Below, piece by piece: positions 1-12,198 of a DNA stretch of 64,000 bases; positions within the stretch are counted from its first letter, which is position 1, and every line of letters starts with the position of its first letter. The notes beneath the pieces are model-generated. The model was given only the letters and a program-made list of their open reading frames with translations. It made no database searches and had not been told where the DNA came from. Origin of the DNA: Acanthochromis polyacanthus. Lineage: Eukaryota; Chordata; Actinopteri; Pomacentridae. A program made the translations under genes and the position numbers. The stretch spans positions 10,316,064 through 10,380,063 of the forward strand of contig NC_067115.1 in assembly GCF_021347895.1 (NCBI RefSeq), read 5' to 3'.

Positions 1-421
1 GTATTTTGCACACTCAGGAATTTGTGCAATAACTGAATTTCCACATGTGGAAGGTTCTGTACAGTATCAACAGTATATTTCTTGCTTATTTTATCACATT
101 TGCTGCTCTAAGATTGTAAATTTCCCTGCTATGGGGCTTATAAAGGATTGTCTCATAGAGAAAATAATGCACATGTCCAGTGGATTTATTTAAATTACTT
201 CGGATAACCATGACCTGGATGAATGAGAACCTACACAGACAAATAATGCACATAGTTCAGCAGATAAATTTCTTCTCTTTACATATAGAGAAATTAGTGC
301 AGGATTATGGTACAATGCTTAAAGTAATTCTTAAGATATTGGTATTAGGACAACTTTACTGTATGTTGACTGCTGGAAAATGTTTTTTTCATACAAAATA
401 CTTTCTCCCCACCCCCTCCAG
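1..421 (+). other. mgarp intron, 3' end, with a short dispersed repeat
   Basis: This is non-coding sequence ending in a pyrimidine-rich tract and AG that form the acceptor of the large mgarp exon. Around 200-250 lies a motif reading ACCATGACCTGGATGA, followed shortly by CTACACAGACA. A close variant occurs again at about 15470-15510 inside an elf2 intron, so it is a small dispersed repeat. I see no coding exon here. Confidence 0.5.
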
Positions 422-3244
422 AATCTATGCCGGATCTGCTCACAGCTGTGAAGATCTTGGCCAGCTCTCCAGTTGAGATCGCAGCAGCTTCAGTTGGTGA
501 GACGAGTCTGGTGACAGCTGTCCGACAAATTGAAAGTGAAGAAAAAGTAGTGGAGTCCACACAGGAGGTGTTGGAACCAGAAGCTCTGGAGGCAACTCCA
601 GAGGTGGCAGCTCAAGAGGCATCGGAGGAGGCAGCTGCTGTAGAGAGCGAAGAGGAGATGAAGTCTGTGGAGCCTGAGGATGAAGCATTGGCTCCAGCTG
701 CAGGAGAAGAGATAACAGAGGAGACACCTGCTCCTGCTGTTACAGAAGAGGAGGAAGCTGCTGGTGCTTCTGAGGAAACTGCTGCAGGCCCCACAGTGGA
801 GGAGGCTGATGCTGAAGGTCAGGAACTGCAGACGGACACTGCTCCTGAAGATGCTGCTCCCACTGAGGAAGCTCCTTCTGTTGCGGAGGTCACCATTACT
901 GCTGAAGCTGCTCCAGTGGATGAAACATCAGCAGAGGAGGTAGCAGTTGGTGGAACATCAGCAGCGGAGGCAGGAGCTGATGAAACATCAGCACAGGAGG
1001 CAGGAGCTGGTGAAACATCAGCAGAGGAGGTAGCAGTTGGTGGAACATCAGCAGCGGAGGCAGGAGCTGATGAAACATCAGCACAGGAGGCAGGAGCTGG
1101 TGAAACATCAGCAGAGGAGGCAGGAGCTGGTGGAACATCAGCAGAGGAGGCAGGAGCTGGTGGAACATCAGCAGAGGAGGCAGGAGCTGGTGGAACATCA
1201 GCAGAGGAGGCAGGAGCTGGTGGAACATCAGCAGTGGAGGCAGGAGCTGGTGGAACATCAGTAGCAGCTGGTGGAACATCAGCAGAAGAGGGAGCAGCTG
1301 AAGCTCCAGCAGAGGAAGCAGTCATTGGCGTGTCTCAGCTGGCAGCGGCCTCCACTGGCCCGGACCTGGAGGTTCTTTCAGCTGCAGGACCAGAATCTCC
1401 AGTGCATGAAGAGGAACACTGCCACTCCTGCCACTCTGCTTCAGCAGCAGCAGCAGAGGAGGTGGCGCCATCTGCTGCTTTGGGAGAGAAGCCGGTCACC
1501 AAAGGAGCTCTGGATATTACACTTGAAGTCAATGAGGCCACATCACTGGTGGAGGGACAAGGTAAGAACACATACACTGCCCTTCAGCGACTGTCACATG
1601 ATACACAGTATATTCCTACAACTTTTTCAAATCTGAAGCAAGCGGTTCAACTTTTTGGGATTTACACAGAAGTGTAAATCATTTAGATGCAGTCAGAGAA
1701 TTATTCATTCACTCATTAAAAAAATTTGGAAATTAGCTGACAGAAGCCACAAAGGCTGAAATGTGGATGATTTGTTTTAATTTCAATACAGTAATGTCAA
1801 AGAAGGAGCTGGTCAAGCCTGACAGACTTATGGAATGGCAACCATGCACCCTAAAGGGACAGTACAAACGATTTGGAGATGAGGAAAAGTGATGAAAATT
1901 ATGTTTTACATGAAAAAAAGGCCAGACCAGTGAAGTGTTTTACCTGCAAGTGATGGTATACAAAATATAAAAAAACTCATGAACACTATAAAAAAGATGC
2001 TAGTAGTGACTGAAAATTTTTGTCATGTGACTATTTGTCAAAACTGAATCAGTCATGGCTGCTGAGCTCTGCTATGGAGCGTAGGAATTATTTCTTTCTG
2101 TCAGAATCTAGGGAGTACAAATGTTTGTTTTTGGCACAATTTTCAACACAACACAAAAAGTAAAATAATATTACTGAAATGTTACAATTGAAGAGTTTAT
2201 TTGCAAAAACAGATAACTCCATTTTATAAATTTTCAGAAAACTTATTTTTTATTGTTTATTTGAGATAATAATAATTATTATTATTATTTTTTGTCTGTT
2301 TTGTCATGTATTTTTATAGAGTCAAATCCACTCAACTTCAGTTTGATTGATATTATCTCAAGTAAACAATAAAAAAAACTTTTCTGAAAATTTATAAAAA
2401 TGGAGATATCCATTTTTGCAAATAAACTCTTCAGTTATAAGCTTAGATTTGGTTCAGTTCCCTGACGGAACCACACATTGCAGATGGTTGTTCAAGAGCT
2501 GTCAGAAAGCTCAAAATGTGACTCTTATTCTCTGGTTTTACAGTTTCTGACTCTGATAAATGGTGTTAATTTGGTGATTTTTTTTTTTATTTTAAAAAAG
2601 ACAACATGCCTTTAAAACCCATTGGCAAGTTTTGAGGTTTGGAGGGTTAAAAGAAAAAATATTGCCAACATGCAGATTCAGTGAAGGCTACTAAACAAAT
2701 TTTAAAATTAGAAACAAAGAAAAAAGTTTTCTAGCATTACAGGATGTAGTTGACTGATAACCACTGTTCAGGTTTGACCTTGAAAAGAAAAATACAATCT
2801 AGTTTTCTCTGTATTTGGCTCTGACCAGATGTATTTCTGCCTGCATCCACAGAGCCACAGGTGTCTAGCTGGACTGTAAAAAGCTGCTCAGTGATGTAAT
2901 ATTGCAGTTTAGAAGGTAAATAGTTTACAGCAGCACAGCTACAAACACAGCTGTCTGTGGAGAGTAGAATGGACATCATTCAGCATCAACATTTTACATA
3001 TTTAGAGGATGACGAGAGCAGTGTGCCTCAATAAAATTATGCCAAAACCACTACTTCCACCTGGTAAACATTACACAAGATGCTGCAATAAAAGCTGTGT
3101 AACAATGTCCATTCTACTTTTTTAAATTTGCAAAATCACATAGTTGTTTACACTAAACTAATGCATGTCCATCTCAAAAAGTTAATGTTGTGCTTGTGTG
3201 TTGTGGCCACAGGGACGATGGCGGTGGTGACGGCCCAGTCGTGA
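422..3244 (+). CDS. mgarp: mgarp (mitochondria-localised glutamic-acid-rich protein), last two coding exons
   Basis: Two exons are supported. The first runs 422-1561, after a pyrimidine tract plus AG and before AAG|GTAAGA. The second runs 3213-3244 after CCACAG. They join in phase and end in GTMAVVTAQS then TGA. The protein is very rich in Glu, Ala and Thr, with a repeated GTSAEEAGAG block and no recognisable fold. In mammals MGARP is a mitochondrial membrane protein with an N-terminal membrane segment and an acidic tail; it is linked to mitochondrial transport under hypoxia and to steroidogenic tissue. The upstream exons, including the membrane segment, lie outside the window. Assignment rests on composition and on position next to elf2 and noct, matching human MGARP-ELF2-NOCT, not on clear residue identity. 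If the intron at 1562 is retained, the frame stops at 1675-1677. Confidence 0.72.
921..1280 (+). repeat. 30-bp coding minisatellite in mgarp
   Basis: Eleven 30-bp units run 921-1250, each encoding a variant of the ten-residue block TSAEEAGAGG, followed by a shorter degenerate unit. Units 1-3 (921-1010) and 4-6 (1011-1100) are identical over 90 bp, showing a recent three-unit duplication. The units at 1131, 1161 and 1191 are also identical to each other. All units keep the reading frame. Confidence 0.95.
1562..3212 (+). other. mgarp last intron with foldback and dispersed repeat
   Basis: The intron lies between the two supported mgarp exons. It holds a long inverted repeat (2189-2270 against 2352-2433). 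This sits inside a dispersed repeat of about 2009-2660 whose relatives occur near 32600-32920 and 56990-57066. No additional exon was recognised. Confidence 0.6.
2189..2433. repeat. Long inverted repeat (foldback), about 82-bp arms
   Basis: The arm at 2189-2270 contains TTTATTTGCAAAAAC and ATTTTCAGAAAACTT. It returns in reverse complement at 2352-2433, separated by about 81 bp of AT-rich spacer. The arms differ by only a few substitutions and indels. It resembles the stem of a MITE or foldback element. No target duplication was located. Confidence 0.7.
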
Positions 3245-4890
3245 CAGCGTGCCTTCCATAACACTCCTATCTGTCGATCAAACCAGGACGACTGATGGAA
3301 AACTCAGGAAAAGAGTAGCTGCAGATTAACTATCTAATGTGTCCTTTCTGAGTCAGCGTTAGCGTGTGTGAAATGATTCCAGTGATCGTCCTCTAGGTGC
3401 TGCTGCTGCAAAACCTTTCGTGACCAGCTGAGGTTCTTGTAGTCTGCAGTGGAGTGGAAGTGATTTGTTGTTGCTGTAATTTTGTGACAGGCTGGACACA
3501 AGAGATTCAGTGGGGCTGCACCTGCTGTCTATGTCATTTACCTGCTTGTGTCAGAGGAGATTATAACCAAGAGATACACATTTTGTCACTTTTCCTCTAA
3601 TACAAATGCAGGTGCAAACATGAATATCTTGAAGTACTTTGGAGCATTACACTTTTAAAATTTTGCTCATTTAAAATTGATGCATTTCTAGATTTAAAAA
3701 AAAAATCCAAAAATCCAAATGAAAATGTTACACTAAGGTTTTAAAAGCTGATATATCTAATAGCAAGTTCAGATTTGGCGCATATACACCCCCTGTCAAA
3801 GGTTTTAGGACACTTTCTCATTCAAATAAAGTAGAACCTGTCCTACAACTTTTGACAGGGGGTGTATCTACCAAATTTGGTACACATATGCAGCACATCA
3901 GGCTGAACAAAAAAGTCAGTGACAGCCACATTCCAAACCCATCAGGAAGTGAGCTATTTTGCACTGAATGTCAGATTTTGCCCATTTTTCAGTTTTTTCT
4001 TAGAGCGAACTCCTCCAAGGGCGAAACTCCAATTCACCTCAAATTCGGTCAGTACATACAGGAGGCCTTAATGATCCAAAGTGTTTAAAATCTTTTTCCA
4101 AAGTCAAAGGGCGTGTCCGTGGCGGCCTCTGGAATTTTGATCCTTCGCCATGAAATTTCAAATGCTGTGTAAATGCCCTGAACATGCTCCAATCTGCCTG
4201 AAACTTTACATGTATGATCAGAGTCCTGCCCTGATCACATCCATATGATGAAATACACCCCCTGTCAAAAGTTGTAGGACAGGTTCTACTTTATTTGAAT
4301 GAGATAGTGTCCTAAAACCTTTGACAGGGGGAGTAAATTTCCTTTTTGGGCTGTTGTTTGAATTTTACCCTCTACAATAAAAGATTTCTAAATGGCATTT
4401 AAGGTCAAACTCTAAATTAGTTTGATTGTACTGAAGAGCAATGCTTCCACTTATCTAAGAGTTGTACAAGGACACAAATGATTTACTGTTACATGCTGAA
4501 ATGAAAAAGTTATCAGTGCAATGAATTCCTACTGTCATTGCTAGTTCACTATTGTAATGCCATTAGTTATTGTATTCAGCTCAAATATATTAGAAACTAC
4601 AACTGAAAGATAAAGTTTATATCCACACATATGCAAACATTTGTGTAGCTCCAAATATTTCCACTTACATACGTACATACTAAGGAATGCAGTAGGAGAG
4701 AGAAGATAGATGTATAGAAGCAAATGGAGACTTTGTTTTAAATACATTTGCATGTGTATTGTAAAAATGCTCAGATACATTATTAAATTGTGAATATATC
4801 TAGTTTTTATTTCGTAAATTGTAATGCAGTGTGAAGTCTCTGTTGATAACGAGTTCATCTTTTAAATAAAATGATGTGGAAACAATTAAA
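3245..4890 (+). other. Probable mgarp 3' UTR and downstream sequence
   Basis: After the TGA at 3242-3244 there is no further exon. Candidate poly(A) signals AATAAA occur near 3824, 4374 and 4866; which one is used cannot be told. The 78-bp palindromic pair at 3787 and 4256 lies within this stretch. Confidence 0.4.
3787..4333. mobile_element. Pair of 78-bp palindromic MITE copies in opposite orientation
   Basis: Copy A (3787-3864) and copy B (4256-4333) are each near-palindromes starting CACCCCCTGTCAAA, flanked by TA. B is the reverse complement of A, as shown by the asymmetric centres TTCAAATAAAGTAGAA and its complement. The outer ends therefore form 78-bp inverted repeats around a 391-bp core with TA on both outer sides. 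A Tc1/mariner-type origin is suggested by the TA and the TGTCAAA-type ends. Either two small elements landed nearby, or the whole 547-bp unit is one composite element. Confidence 0.7.
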
Positions 4891-5940
4891 CTCAGCTTTG
4901 CTGTCATGAAATTCTGAACTTCACTTCAAAACTGATAACTGTGATTTGATCATTTGTCTAACTTGTATGATATTAGCTTTTTAGAAGCTTTTCATGTAAT
5001 TTGGACACTAATGGTGGAAAGTAACAAAATATAGTTACTGAAGTAGCGCAATTACCTGTAGCTTTGAGGTACTTGTATTTACTTGAGTCCTTCATTTATA
5101 TGCTACTTTATTATGTTTTATTAAGTAGGATTTTTCATGCAGGGATTTAATTTGTAACTTAATATTTACATTGCTAAAACTGTACATCTTAGTCAAGTAG
5201 AAAATCTGAATACATAGGAATGAGAGTGACACATTAAAAATGAACACATTATATTAGTTATTGTCTCATTCTGCAAATTAAAGGAAATAGTTTGACAACT
5301 AGACTTTTTTTGTTCAAAAAAGATAAAATTCTGCGATGTTTAAGTAATATTTTCAGCTATACATTTCTTTTTTTTTTTTTATCTTCCAGAATATTCTTCC
5401 TAAAGGCAGGATAAAGTTATCTAAGACATTCTGAAATGTATTCTTGGAGCATTTGCCAAACTATGCACTGAGGTTGTTGGTTATCGTGTAACATTATGGG
5501 AAGCATTACGGGAGAATATTGTCTAATGTGTTCCTCGACAACATCACAAAAACATCCTCAGAATGTTACAGACAAAATGTTCTGCCACAGTTTGTTAGTA
5601 CATCACATTAAAGGAACGTTTTATAAAATAGATTCTGTCTGACCAAACCACTACTTTAGCCCGGATTCTTTAAGTACATTTTGCTTCGGTGTACTTCTAC
5701 TTTGGAAGGTTTTCTTATGCAGGAATTTTACTTTCTACCAAGTGTTTTTACATTGTTGAATTCGTACTTTTAAGTCAAGCAAAGGATCTGAATACAAAGG
5801 AAGAAGAGGGATGCGTTTTTAAAAAATATGACAGATTATTTTTTGGGGATCTTATTTTTAGTTTTTGCAAATGAGGGAAAAGAACTTGCCAAAAATAAAT
5901 AAACGAGCGGCTGTTTATTCTGCTGAGCCCGGATTGTTTA
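4891..5940. other. mgarp-elf2 intergenic stretch with diverged repeat copies
   Basis: Two diverged copies of a repeat lie at about 5040-5235 and 5655-5815. They share a pattern of TACTTTNNTTAAG-like words, ATGCAGGRATTT and AAGYARARRATCTGAATACA. This is typical of a short repeat scattered through percomorph genomes. No gene was recognised. Confidence 0.45.
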
Positions 5941-5949
5941 TTGTACGTG

Positions 5950-6117
5950 GTGACGTCACGGGTGTAATTTGCCTGAACAGAGTAAACTGACATCAGACCG
6001 TCTCCATTAGCAGCCGCCGTCCACTCCCAACCGACACTCATTTAACCACTTATTACCCACCGGGATCACCGAGCTCTTCTCCCCTCATCTGCTCTGTGCT
6101 CTCCGGGGTTCCTCACC
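5950..6117 (+). promoter_or_regulatory. elf2: elf2 upstream promoter region with a perfect CRE
   Basis: A GC- and CpG-rich block begins here. It contains the full palindromic CRE GTGACGTCAC at 5950-5959, and the non-coding first exon follows. Promoter assignment is inferred from the CRE, the CpG content and the exon donor at 6346/6347. The exact start of transcription cannot be read. Confidence 0.6.
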
Positions 6118-6346
6118 ATGGAGAAGAGCAGCTAACGTTGAGCTAAGCGGTGTCCGTTTAGCAGCGGGACTCCTCCGGCTGACAGTCGACGGCAGCAGCG
6201 GGATCAGACCGCGGCTCGTCCGGGGAGGAGGAGGGAGGTTACTGGATGTCAGCGACACCGTGAAACTCTCTCGTTAGCCGGGCAGCCAGCTAACGATAAA
6301 GCGCCTGTAAAGTCACAAACAACAAACGGAAAGAAAGAAATTAAGG
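6118..6346 (+). other. elf2: elf2 non-coding first exon with two upstream ORFs
   Basis: The 5' leader ends at a consensus donor AAGG|GTGAGT (6346/6347). It contains a five-codon upstream ORF MEKSS with stop (6118-6135) in a near-perfect Kozak context, CACCATGG. A second one, MSATP with stop, lies at 6246-6263. The next exon begins at 14599. Exon identity is inferred from the donor and promoter context; the 5' boundary is not defined. Confidence 0.6.
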
Positions 6347-7653
6347 GTGAGTGAGCTGATTTGGCATTAGCCACATGGTTTGTTGTGTTTCTTTTCTGAC
6401 AGCTTGTTTTTGTCAGGATGCTAACTTAGCTAGCTAGCGTTAGCCAAGTTCATGTCGGTGTTCAGTTTGGGTTTGTTTTTGGCTCGTTTGGGCCTCCTGT
6501 CTAGCTGTGAGTCACGTTAAACGAGGACAGAGCTGGCTGGTAGTTCAGTGAGCTCCTCTGAACAGCAAAGGTACCGCAGTGAATTTCCCCCCAGTGACCT
6601 GCTCCACATGCTCATGTAATCTTCTGTTGTCTGGCTCCAGACAGAGGGTTGTAATCTTAATTCAACTCTGATTTTTGATAGAAACTCACTATTGTTTCTA
6701 TTTTTATTTAATTTTATTTTTATGCATGTGTCAGAGGTGTAATCACTAAATCGATACTGTCAAACTATATTGGTTGGGTAGCTTGAAGTAGTAACAGGTG
6801 GTGATAAGTAGGTCATAGATGTTGGTGGGGGATTTTTTTCACCTGAAACTTCTAATTAGTTTTCAGCAGGTGTATACATTCACTTCCCCCTCTGTACTAT
6901 TTGTTAACATGCATGCATTTTGGTTTACTTAACAGATGTAACTTGGAGTATACTGAGCAAGCATGTATTATTTAAGTAAATTCTAACTCTTCTTTTTGAC
7001 AAAGGGGGAAAAGTATTTGTTTTTGTTTAACACGACATGTCTACCATAGATTAAATATCATGAAGCAATTAAAATGATAATGGGCAGCTTGAGAGACCAG
7101 ATATCACAAATCAGTTAATTAATCAAACATACAAGACAGAGAAGTTGTGAAAAACTGTTCCAATCTTCATGGAAGGGCTTGGTGAAGTTGGAGGATATTT
7201 TTGGATGTCTGCATCACATTGTCAGACATCTAGAGCATCATATGGCCGAGTCTTTGTTGTACCACTCTGTCTAAAGCGATTTTTACATGGAAAATGGTTG
7301 AGTTGTGGACATTCAGGTACCTAGCTACAGCCCTAACTGGTGTGACAACATTGAACAGCGGACATCACATTCTTGTCTTTGTTTTGTCATTTGTGGCATT
7401 ATGTCATTTGCATAAAGCTGTAGTTTAAGACGACCTAGTCAAAGGAATGTCTGCTTCATGGTCATGCTATCTGATCAGTGGGAGTGAATCTACTCAGTGG
7501 TTGAGAATTTGTAAATGCTTAAACATTTTTTTTAAAGTTTTGGCTAGCCATGGAAATAAAGACCAAGTGTAGATTGACTGTAGTGGATGGCATGATGCAT
7601 TAATAGGTGGCAACAGGTTAGTCAATAGTAGGCTATTTTCTCAATTCCTGTTC

Positions 7654-7929
7654 CATCCATTCATTATCTACACACAACTTAATCCTCATTAGGGTCGGGT
7701 GAACGCAGGGGATGCCATCGACAGGTCGCCAGTCTATCACCGGGCTACACAGAGAGACAAACAAGCACACTCACATTCACACCTACGGACACCAATTAAC
7801 CTAAACATGTTTTTGGACTGTGGAAGGAAGCCATGGAGTACCTGGAGAAAACCCACGCAGGGAGAACATTCAAACTCCATGCAAAAAGACATCAACCAAC
7901 AGTGCTAACCACCGCGCTACTCTGCAGCC
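7654..7929 (-). mobile_element. tRNA-derived SINE with L2-type tail, 14-bp target duplication
   Basis: This 276-bp element reads on the minus strand. It has a tRNA-like head with a TAGNGCGGTGGTTAGCAC-like A box, then a core including the GGAGAACAT and TCCAAAAACATG complements, and a tail of GGATGG type. It is flanked by exact 14-bp copies of CTCAATTCCTGTTC at 7640-7653 and 7930-7943. A better preserved relative sits at 27219-27581. The family is common in teleosts. Confidence 0.85.
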
Positions 7930-8739
7930 CTCAATTCCTGTTCAACAGGTGGAAATATTCACTTCCCTTCCTGTAGTACTTGTTGACATGCATGTGATTT
8001 ACTTTATTTGTAAAGTGTAGTTTGGACTCTTGTAATTATTTTGTCCTGTTACAATATATTCGTTCAAGATGCTGGGCTACAGTATGCTCTAATTGGTACA
8101 GGAATTTACAGGTTTGATTGTGTGGGGCAAAGTCATTTCTGTTTAGAGGCGGTGAATTGTCCGCGCTTTGTGCTAGCAAATGATTGACCAGCACGCCTTT
8201 TGATCAGCTAGTATATCCTGCTGTCTGAGCCAACAGTTGCACTGTGGTCTGAAGGTTTCTGGTGGGCGGACACAGTCGTGCCTTAATGTTCAGCTTTGGG
8301 GTTAATTATATGAGGCCAAACAAGGACACTGAGCACAATGGTTTAGTACCACAGAGATGGAGGGATGATTGCTTACCGGAGAATGCTGTACATCACAGCG
8401 GCAGGACTCAGATTTTACAGAGGGACACTTGCATTCTGCATAAATCAACTCTTAACTTACAGAAACCCAAAGTGAAGTTTTAAAAATGACTTTTCTTTTT
8501 TATACCAACTATTGAAAATGTAGATGTATGTATGTATTCAGTCTTTGGGAGACTGAAACCTGTATGTACTTTGAATCTCTGCTTGTTCAGGACTCAAAAG
8601 TTGAACTTTTTACCAACGTAGTTTGCAAATAATTTTTTGTCTGTCACATAATTGATTGTTTCACTAATCATTTAGCCACTACATTGAATATAAAAGGCTC
8701 ATTTGTTCTAACTTTGCACATTTTGCCTCAACTCCTAGC

Positions 8740-8895
8740 CACATTTTTTAGCTTTTAGTAGACAGGAAATGTGGGAAACAGAGCAGGGAAATAATCATTT
8801 ACAGGAAGGGTCCGGCTGGACGGGAATCAAACTAGGGACTCTGAAACTAAAGGCGTTTTCACCCTTGGGACTCTAACCAGTCCTCCATCAGGTCA
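8740..8895 (-). mobile_element. Degenerate tRNA-derived SINE fragment
   Basis: On the minus strand this reads like a decayed SINE of the family at 19640-19839. A B-box-like GTTTGATTCCC precedes a tail region with CATTTCCTGTC. Boundaries are approximate and no target duplication was found. Confidence 0.45.
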
Positions 8896-11800
8896 CCAAA
8901 TGCAGCTACTTAAGATCCTCTTGACATGTAACGACTGAAGATGTAACCTGGTGCATTTTTCACTTAGACTTGATCACACAGTTTTCTGCCATTTGATATA
9001 ATTTATACTGCAGAACAAACTGTGAATGTAGAACTGTACACACAGTTGGAAACGTTGTGGCTACAACTTGCTTCATAATTTGTCTCAATGGTTTGTGTGA
9101 CTTTCTGTAAATCCAGAGGTCATGCTTGCTGTATATTTGCCCGTTGTGTCAGCGCTGTGTGTGTGCTGCACGGCACAAGGCAGGGCGTTGTATCTGGACC
9201 AGCAGCCCCGGGTACATGGAACAAAAGCGCTGTTGTTGAAAGATCATGTGACTGTGTGTGTGTCTGAGTGTGTGCGCGTTTTCCACCCTTGTCATGTGAT
9301 GTGGGCTCAGGGCAGGGTCTGAGAAGTGCTGAGTCGCTCTGAGAGGTTCCTTCCACCCAGGGAGCAGTCAGACAGCAAGCATGCAGGAAGGGCTAGGAGA
9401 TGGTCGGCCAGACGGATGGATAGATGTCAGGCAGAGAAGTGGAATGGGAAAGATCAGAGATGGACAGATGCAGAACAAGTCCTGTTGCTTTCGCTTGCCA
9501 CAGCAAGATAAGCATCACTTTGATTCTCCTTGAGTCTTTGTGGATTTTTAGCCAGCAGATGGGTAAAGATGCAAGACTGCATTTTGAATCGACTTCTCCG
9601 CATCGAGGCAAGTTTGGACTTCTTTTCCTTTTAGTTTTTGATGTGCTCATTGGGATTGGGCGGTGGAAAATTTGCCCTGTCAGGATGACTTTGCTCTACC
9701 TCTTGAAGTCTTCAAAGTGCTTCTGACTCACCATGAACCAGACCTACATTTATAAAAACAAAACTGAGCTATTCATCTGCTCTTACCCCACTAATCAGAA
9801 GTTAAAAGTGAGCTGAATCTGACATGTCTTAGCTGGATAACAGCTCAGACATGTGGGTGTTATCCAGACTGGTGCAAATATTTTCAATTCTTCAAATACC
9901 CACATGACTAACAGCTAACTGCATGCAGTTAAAAGGTTACACCGACTACTTTTGATTAAAAATCATTAGTTCTGTTGCTCTTCTTCTGGCAGTTCCTGAG
10001 GGAAATGGTTTGTTGAAATGATAATAGTGCAGGCCCTTGATTTATAACGTTGTAGCTGAGAAGCAACATGCAGCCACGTGTTCTCAGTTGTCTTGTACGT
10101 CCTGTTATACTTGTTTGAATCAGTGCTTGTTTGGTCAGTGCAGCCCGGGTGAGAGACTCGATCTTTTGCTTGTGTGAGTGTGAATACAGTTAACTCATTT
10201 ATGGTCGCCCTGCACCGTACATGCTGCATTTTCCACGTGGCACTTCAGATTGTGTTGTGCAGTTGTTGCATTTTCCAAATTAGATGGATTTTCTTAATTT
10301 ATTTTTCAGTTTTTGTACATTTCTACAGTCTTTAGGTGGCATTATAATGCATATTTTGCTGATGAAATGAGAGCACACAGTACACTTACCACATTGAGGA
10401 CTCTGCACTTTGACACTCCTATCGCTCAATCTCTTGCTGATTAACTTTCTAATGGACTGAGGTGCATAGATTACAAAATCCCAGTGTGTCACAATCTTCA
10501 ACTCCTCCATAGAGTTACACAACAGCAGCAAAATAACGACGCATAGTGCAGCACACATGTACGACTGTCTTTGGTGTGCCTGTTTCTGTGTCAGAGAGGA
10601 AAATGTTTGAAATAACAAGTAAAGGGTGAAATATTTAAACAAAAATAGAGAGGACCACAGAGTTAACCTAAAGTAAAGGAGGTGGTTCATTATAGAGGTT
10701 GGCTTGTTCTTGGGATCGATATTCAGAATTTGTGCAATTATTGTTATTTCAGATCCTTATAAAGTAAAATGATTAAAAAATGTACTGCTTTGACTTTGTG
10801 TGGTCGTAAGCAATGTCCTGCTTACATCAGTTTGTGACTGGTGACATGTGTAATCATAATCAACGATGTATGATAAAGGCGAAAAAGTTCTCTTTTAGTT
10901 GAACATATGGAAAATAGAAATGCACAAAAGCATTTCAATTAAGTTTTGTTCATTCATTTTAACTGCAAATACCTATTGTTTACACATATCAGACCATATC
11001 ATTAGGCCTATAGTTTATTCCTTTGTGCTCTCTGTAAGTCTGTAATTTAACTTTAGTAAAGAAACCTGTGGAGTGAAGTGTGTCTGCATTGTCCTGATGT
11101 CCTGGGACTCCAGATTCTTTTCTGTGAGATCTGTGGATTTGTCATATCATGACTAAACTCTCTGTGAGCACAACACAAATTTGATTAAACAAGCCCTTTT
11201 AAAACCGTATGTACAGTTATGTTGGTTGGTTTCTGCTGTATGATATTGAATAATTGAACAGGAGGAATTTCCATCTGAGCCGATGGCACGCTGGTCTCAG
11301 TAGCCGAGGGAACACCAGCACAGCATGGCTCATCCATTATACAGCAGGCGAAGTAACTGAGCATGTCTTCATGTCCTCATACACACCATGTAAGAGGCTG
11401 GTGCAGTAGGCTTGTACAAAACGATAAAGACCCTGGATTGTGCTTGAATTTTACATTCTCCTCTGGGTGTTTTAAAATATGGTGCTACATTTTCACTGAA
11501 TAAATAATTATTTTCAGATCTTTTGTCTGTACAGAAGAATTTGAAGAATTTGGTGTAGGGTTGTCTGTAGGCAGGGGGTAGGCCCTCTTAGCTGGAGAAG
11601 TGTGCAGATGTGAACTGAGACTGTTCTGTTCCTTGATTTTGATCATAAAAGGTTCAGTAAAAAATGTAAAATAGGTGGAAAGTTACAAGAGTCCATGCCA
11701 AGGGAAGTTATTCTTTCCCAAAGACTTAGGAGTTTTGCACTGTAATATATTTGTGTAATGCCTGTGTAGCAGGTAGTTTGGACACACCATCAAAGAATAA

Positions 11801-12198
11801 GCAGCTGCCACCCACTCTTGCTGTTATTTCACCTTCTCTTAGTTCTACGTTGCTCTGCCTACACTCACAAGTCTGGATTTATGATATGTAGTGTTACCTT
11901 GCTTTCATCAGGCCAGCTGCAGAGTGGCCACTAATGACTGTTTTTCTGTTGATCAGTCCATGGATTACTTTATCAATTAGTCGAACAATTAAACCGTTAC
12001 TTTCCCTCCAAAAATCTAAATGACCATTTCATTTAAGTTCATTTATGTTTTGGCAAACTGTATGTCACTGTGTGAAGCAGCACAGTTCAAAATGTTGACT
12101 AATTTTAATTAAAAAAAACTTAAATCTGTTCTGTTATACAGGAAAATCCAACATGATAAAAATAAGTTAAAAAAAATAGGGTTTATTATTGAAATCAG

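Noticed and set aside
819..1325. Long minus-strand ORFs opposite mgarp
   Set aside because: They are mirror frames of the 30-bp repeat; the plus strand has the splice sites and the family-like composition.
10280..10690. 136-codon minus-strand ORF in elf2 intron 1
   Set aside because: No domain, no flanking splice signals, composition like intron DNA; probably chance or an unrecognised repeat.
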